From the NCBI GenBank assembly GCA_934526015.1, contig CAKSZY010000005.1, forward strand, positions 1 through 64,000: a DNA stretch of 64,000 bases, given 5' to 3'. A model generated the notes under the pieces. It saw only the letters and a list, made by a program, of their open reading frames with translations. It was not told the DNA's origin and did not search any database. Below are positions 62,968 to 64,000 of the stretch, in pieces (position 1 is the stretch's first letter; every line of letters starts with the position of its first letter). This DNA comes from an uncultured Dokdonella sp. GTDB lineage: Bacteria > Pseudomonadota > Gammaproteobacteria > Xanthomonadales > Rhodanobacteraceae. Both the position numbers and the translations under genes were made by a program.

Positions 62968-64000
62968 TCAGTCGAAGCCGTCATCGAGCAGGCCGTCGGC
63001 GCGCAGGCGCACGGCGACGAACTCGTCCTGGTTGTAGCCGCTGCGTGCGCTGCCGGCGGCGTGGAGGTGATCGTCGTGCCATGCCAGGGCGTCGAGGCGG
63101 TCCATGTTGCCGGACACTCCACCGAGGTCGACGGCGCCGATGTAGCGGCCATTGCCGCGGTTGCCGAAGCCGCGGTCGATGCGGCCGTCCGGCCACAGGC
63201 GCACGGCGGCGAGATCGTTGCCCGCTTCCGGAACGTCGTGATTGCGCGAGACGCCGGCGGCGACGAGGCGACCGTCGGGCTGCGCGGCGAGGGCCGTGCA
63301 GTGCGCGTCGCTGGCGGCGCCGGTCTCGAAGGCGATGCGCAGGATGCCGCCATCGCCGTAGCCCGCATCGACGTCGCCTTGGGCATCGAGCCGTGCGAGT
63401 GCGCATTCGAAGTGCGAAGCGGGAGCCGTTCCGACGAGCGCGTGGCCGCCGAGGTAGGAACTTCCGTCCGCAGCCACGGCGAGCGCCCGCGCCTCGACCG
63501 GCAACGAGACGGGCAGGCGGCGTGCACCGCCTTCGCCGAACGCGGTGTCGATCTGCCCGCTGGCGAGCAGGCGGGCGGCGGCAAACACCGGCGTGCCGTC
63601 GCCGTCGACGGCACGCGGCAGCGAAGTCGCCGCAATGACGATGCGTCCTCCGGCATCGACGGCGATGCCGGCTGCGGTCTCGCGCGTGACCTGCCCGGCC
63701 AGTTCGTCGAAACGCGTGAGGAGGACCGCGCCGTCGTCGCCGAAATCCGCATCGGGGCTGCCGTCGGCATGCCAGCGCGCGACCGCCAGGTCGGTGTTGA
63801 GGGAGAACGCCGGCGGCCCGACCGAAGCGAGGCTGAGGATCCGTCCCTGCCCGTCGGACGCGGCGGCCATCGGGCCGAAGCGGAAGATCAGGCCGGGCGG
63901 GGCCGGCAGGCGCATGCAGGCACCTTCCGGCGTGCCGGTCGCGGCGACCCGGCACAGCAGCAGGGCGCCGGCATCGTCGAATGACGCCGACGCGAGCAGC
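62968..64000 (-). CDS. Delta-60 repeat protein, C-terminal part (5' end beyond the window)
   Basis: The frame is open to the right edge, so 344 residues of the C-terminus are visible. It consists of beta-propeller-like repeats of about 60 residues with the delta-60 pattern: D-A-D-F-G-D-D-G-A-V, D-T-A-F-G-E-G-G-A-R, D-A-G-Y-G-D-G-G-I-L and D-R-G-F-G-N-R-G, each followed by A-V-A-A-D-G or A-A-Q-P-D-G-R-L-V-A-A-G. Such proteins are usually exported; the signal peptide is outside the window. The function is unknown. It converges on the PilP-like gene. Confidence 0.85.
   Translation of the reverse strand, partial: LLASASFDDAGALLLCRVAATGTPEGACMRLPAPPGLIFRFGPMAAASDGQGRILSLASVGPPAFSLNTDLAVARWHADGSPDADFGDDGAVLLTRFDELAGQVTRETAAGIAVDAGGRIVIAATSLPRAVDGDGTPVFAAARLLASGQIDTAFGEGGARRLPVSLPVEARALAVAADGSSYLGGHALVGTAPASHFECALARLDAQGDVDAGYGDGGILRIAFETGAASDAHCTALAAQPDGRLVAAGVSRNHDVPEAGNDLAAVRLWPDGRIDRGFGNRGNGRYIGAVDLGGVSGNMDRLDALAWHDDHLHAAGSARSGYNQDEFVAVRLRADGLLDDGFD

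Overview
The window is a very GC-rich chromosomal segment that most likely comes from a Xanthomonadales (Lysobacterales) gammaproteobacterium. This is an inference from gene order, not from a marker gene. Supporting blocks are algZ-algR-hemC, the co-directional string aroQ-accB-accC-prmA-(zinc ribbon)-fis-purH-purD, cutA-dsbD-tlpA near groES-groEL, and erpA-nudC-ampE. I saw no rRNA, tRNA or CRISPR array.

Layout. 1-720 is debris: an Mrr-like restriction enzyme tail, a coiled-coil reading frame with an amber stop, and an IS5-type transposase remnant. 0.8-15.4 kb carries two outer-membrane barrels, a pirin, a PcfJ-like/HIRAN fusion protein followed by a 0.29 kb element with terminal inverted repeats, a membrane Ser/Thr kinase with a TPR region, an S9 peptidase, an esterase, and algZ-algR-hemC. 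15.4-21.2 kb encodes a cytoplasmic molybdenum enzyme resembling the sulfite dehydrogenase SoeABC. A SAM methyltransferase gene is inserted in this operon, and the 5' end of soeA is partly duplicated upstream. 21.6-24.5 kb has a small secreted protein, a WYL regulator and a patatin phospholipase. 24.5-30.9 kb is a complete NAD-dependent formate dehydrogenase operon (fdsG-fdsB-fdsA-fdhD-fdsD). 31-39.6 kb is housekeeping: hemJ, bactofilin, erpA, nudC, ampE, an LplT-Aas fusion, a TPR protein and an anti-sigma-type ATPase. 39.6-47.6 kb is the minus-strand biosynthetic string. 47.8-58.9 kb holds an alcohol dehydrogenase, an unknown protein paired with a degenerate Ras/MglA-like GTPase, tlpA-dsbD-cutA, a secreted endonuclease I and an M64 metallopeptidase. 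The right end has groES-groEL under a CIRCE operator, an orphan pilN-pilO-pilP-like trio and a delta-60 repeat protein cut by the window edge.

The most unusual feature is a family of six intergenic elements (A 11352-11575, B 30847-31097, C 35126-35310, D 40893-41077, E 43981-44236, F 46509-46672). Each has a G-rich heptamer array (GGGGCTA, GGGACTA, GGGATTA) at its left end, a spacer of about 80-110 bp, and the complementary C-rich array at its right end. Read from either strand, the G-rich array comes first. All eight gene 3' ends that face an element end inside it or within about 10 bp, and five of those genes use a TAG supplied by the array. Because the array carries the palindrome CTAG at a 7-bp period, it places stops in all six frames. 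It also has the layout of a G-quadruplex and could form a long hairpin. Three copies punctuate the aroQ-to-purD gene string.

Metabolically, the window supports feeding electrons from formate (to NAD) and perhaps sulfite (to quinone) into respiration, both through molybdenum enzymes, with FdhD encoded in the formate operon.
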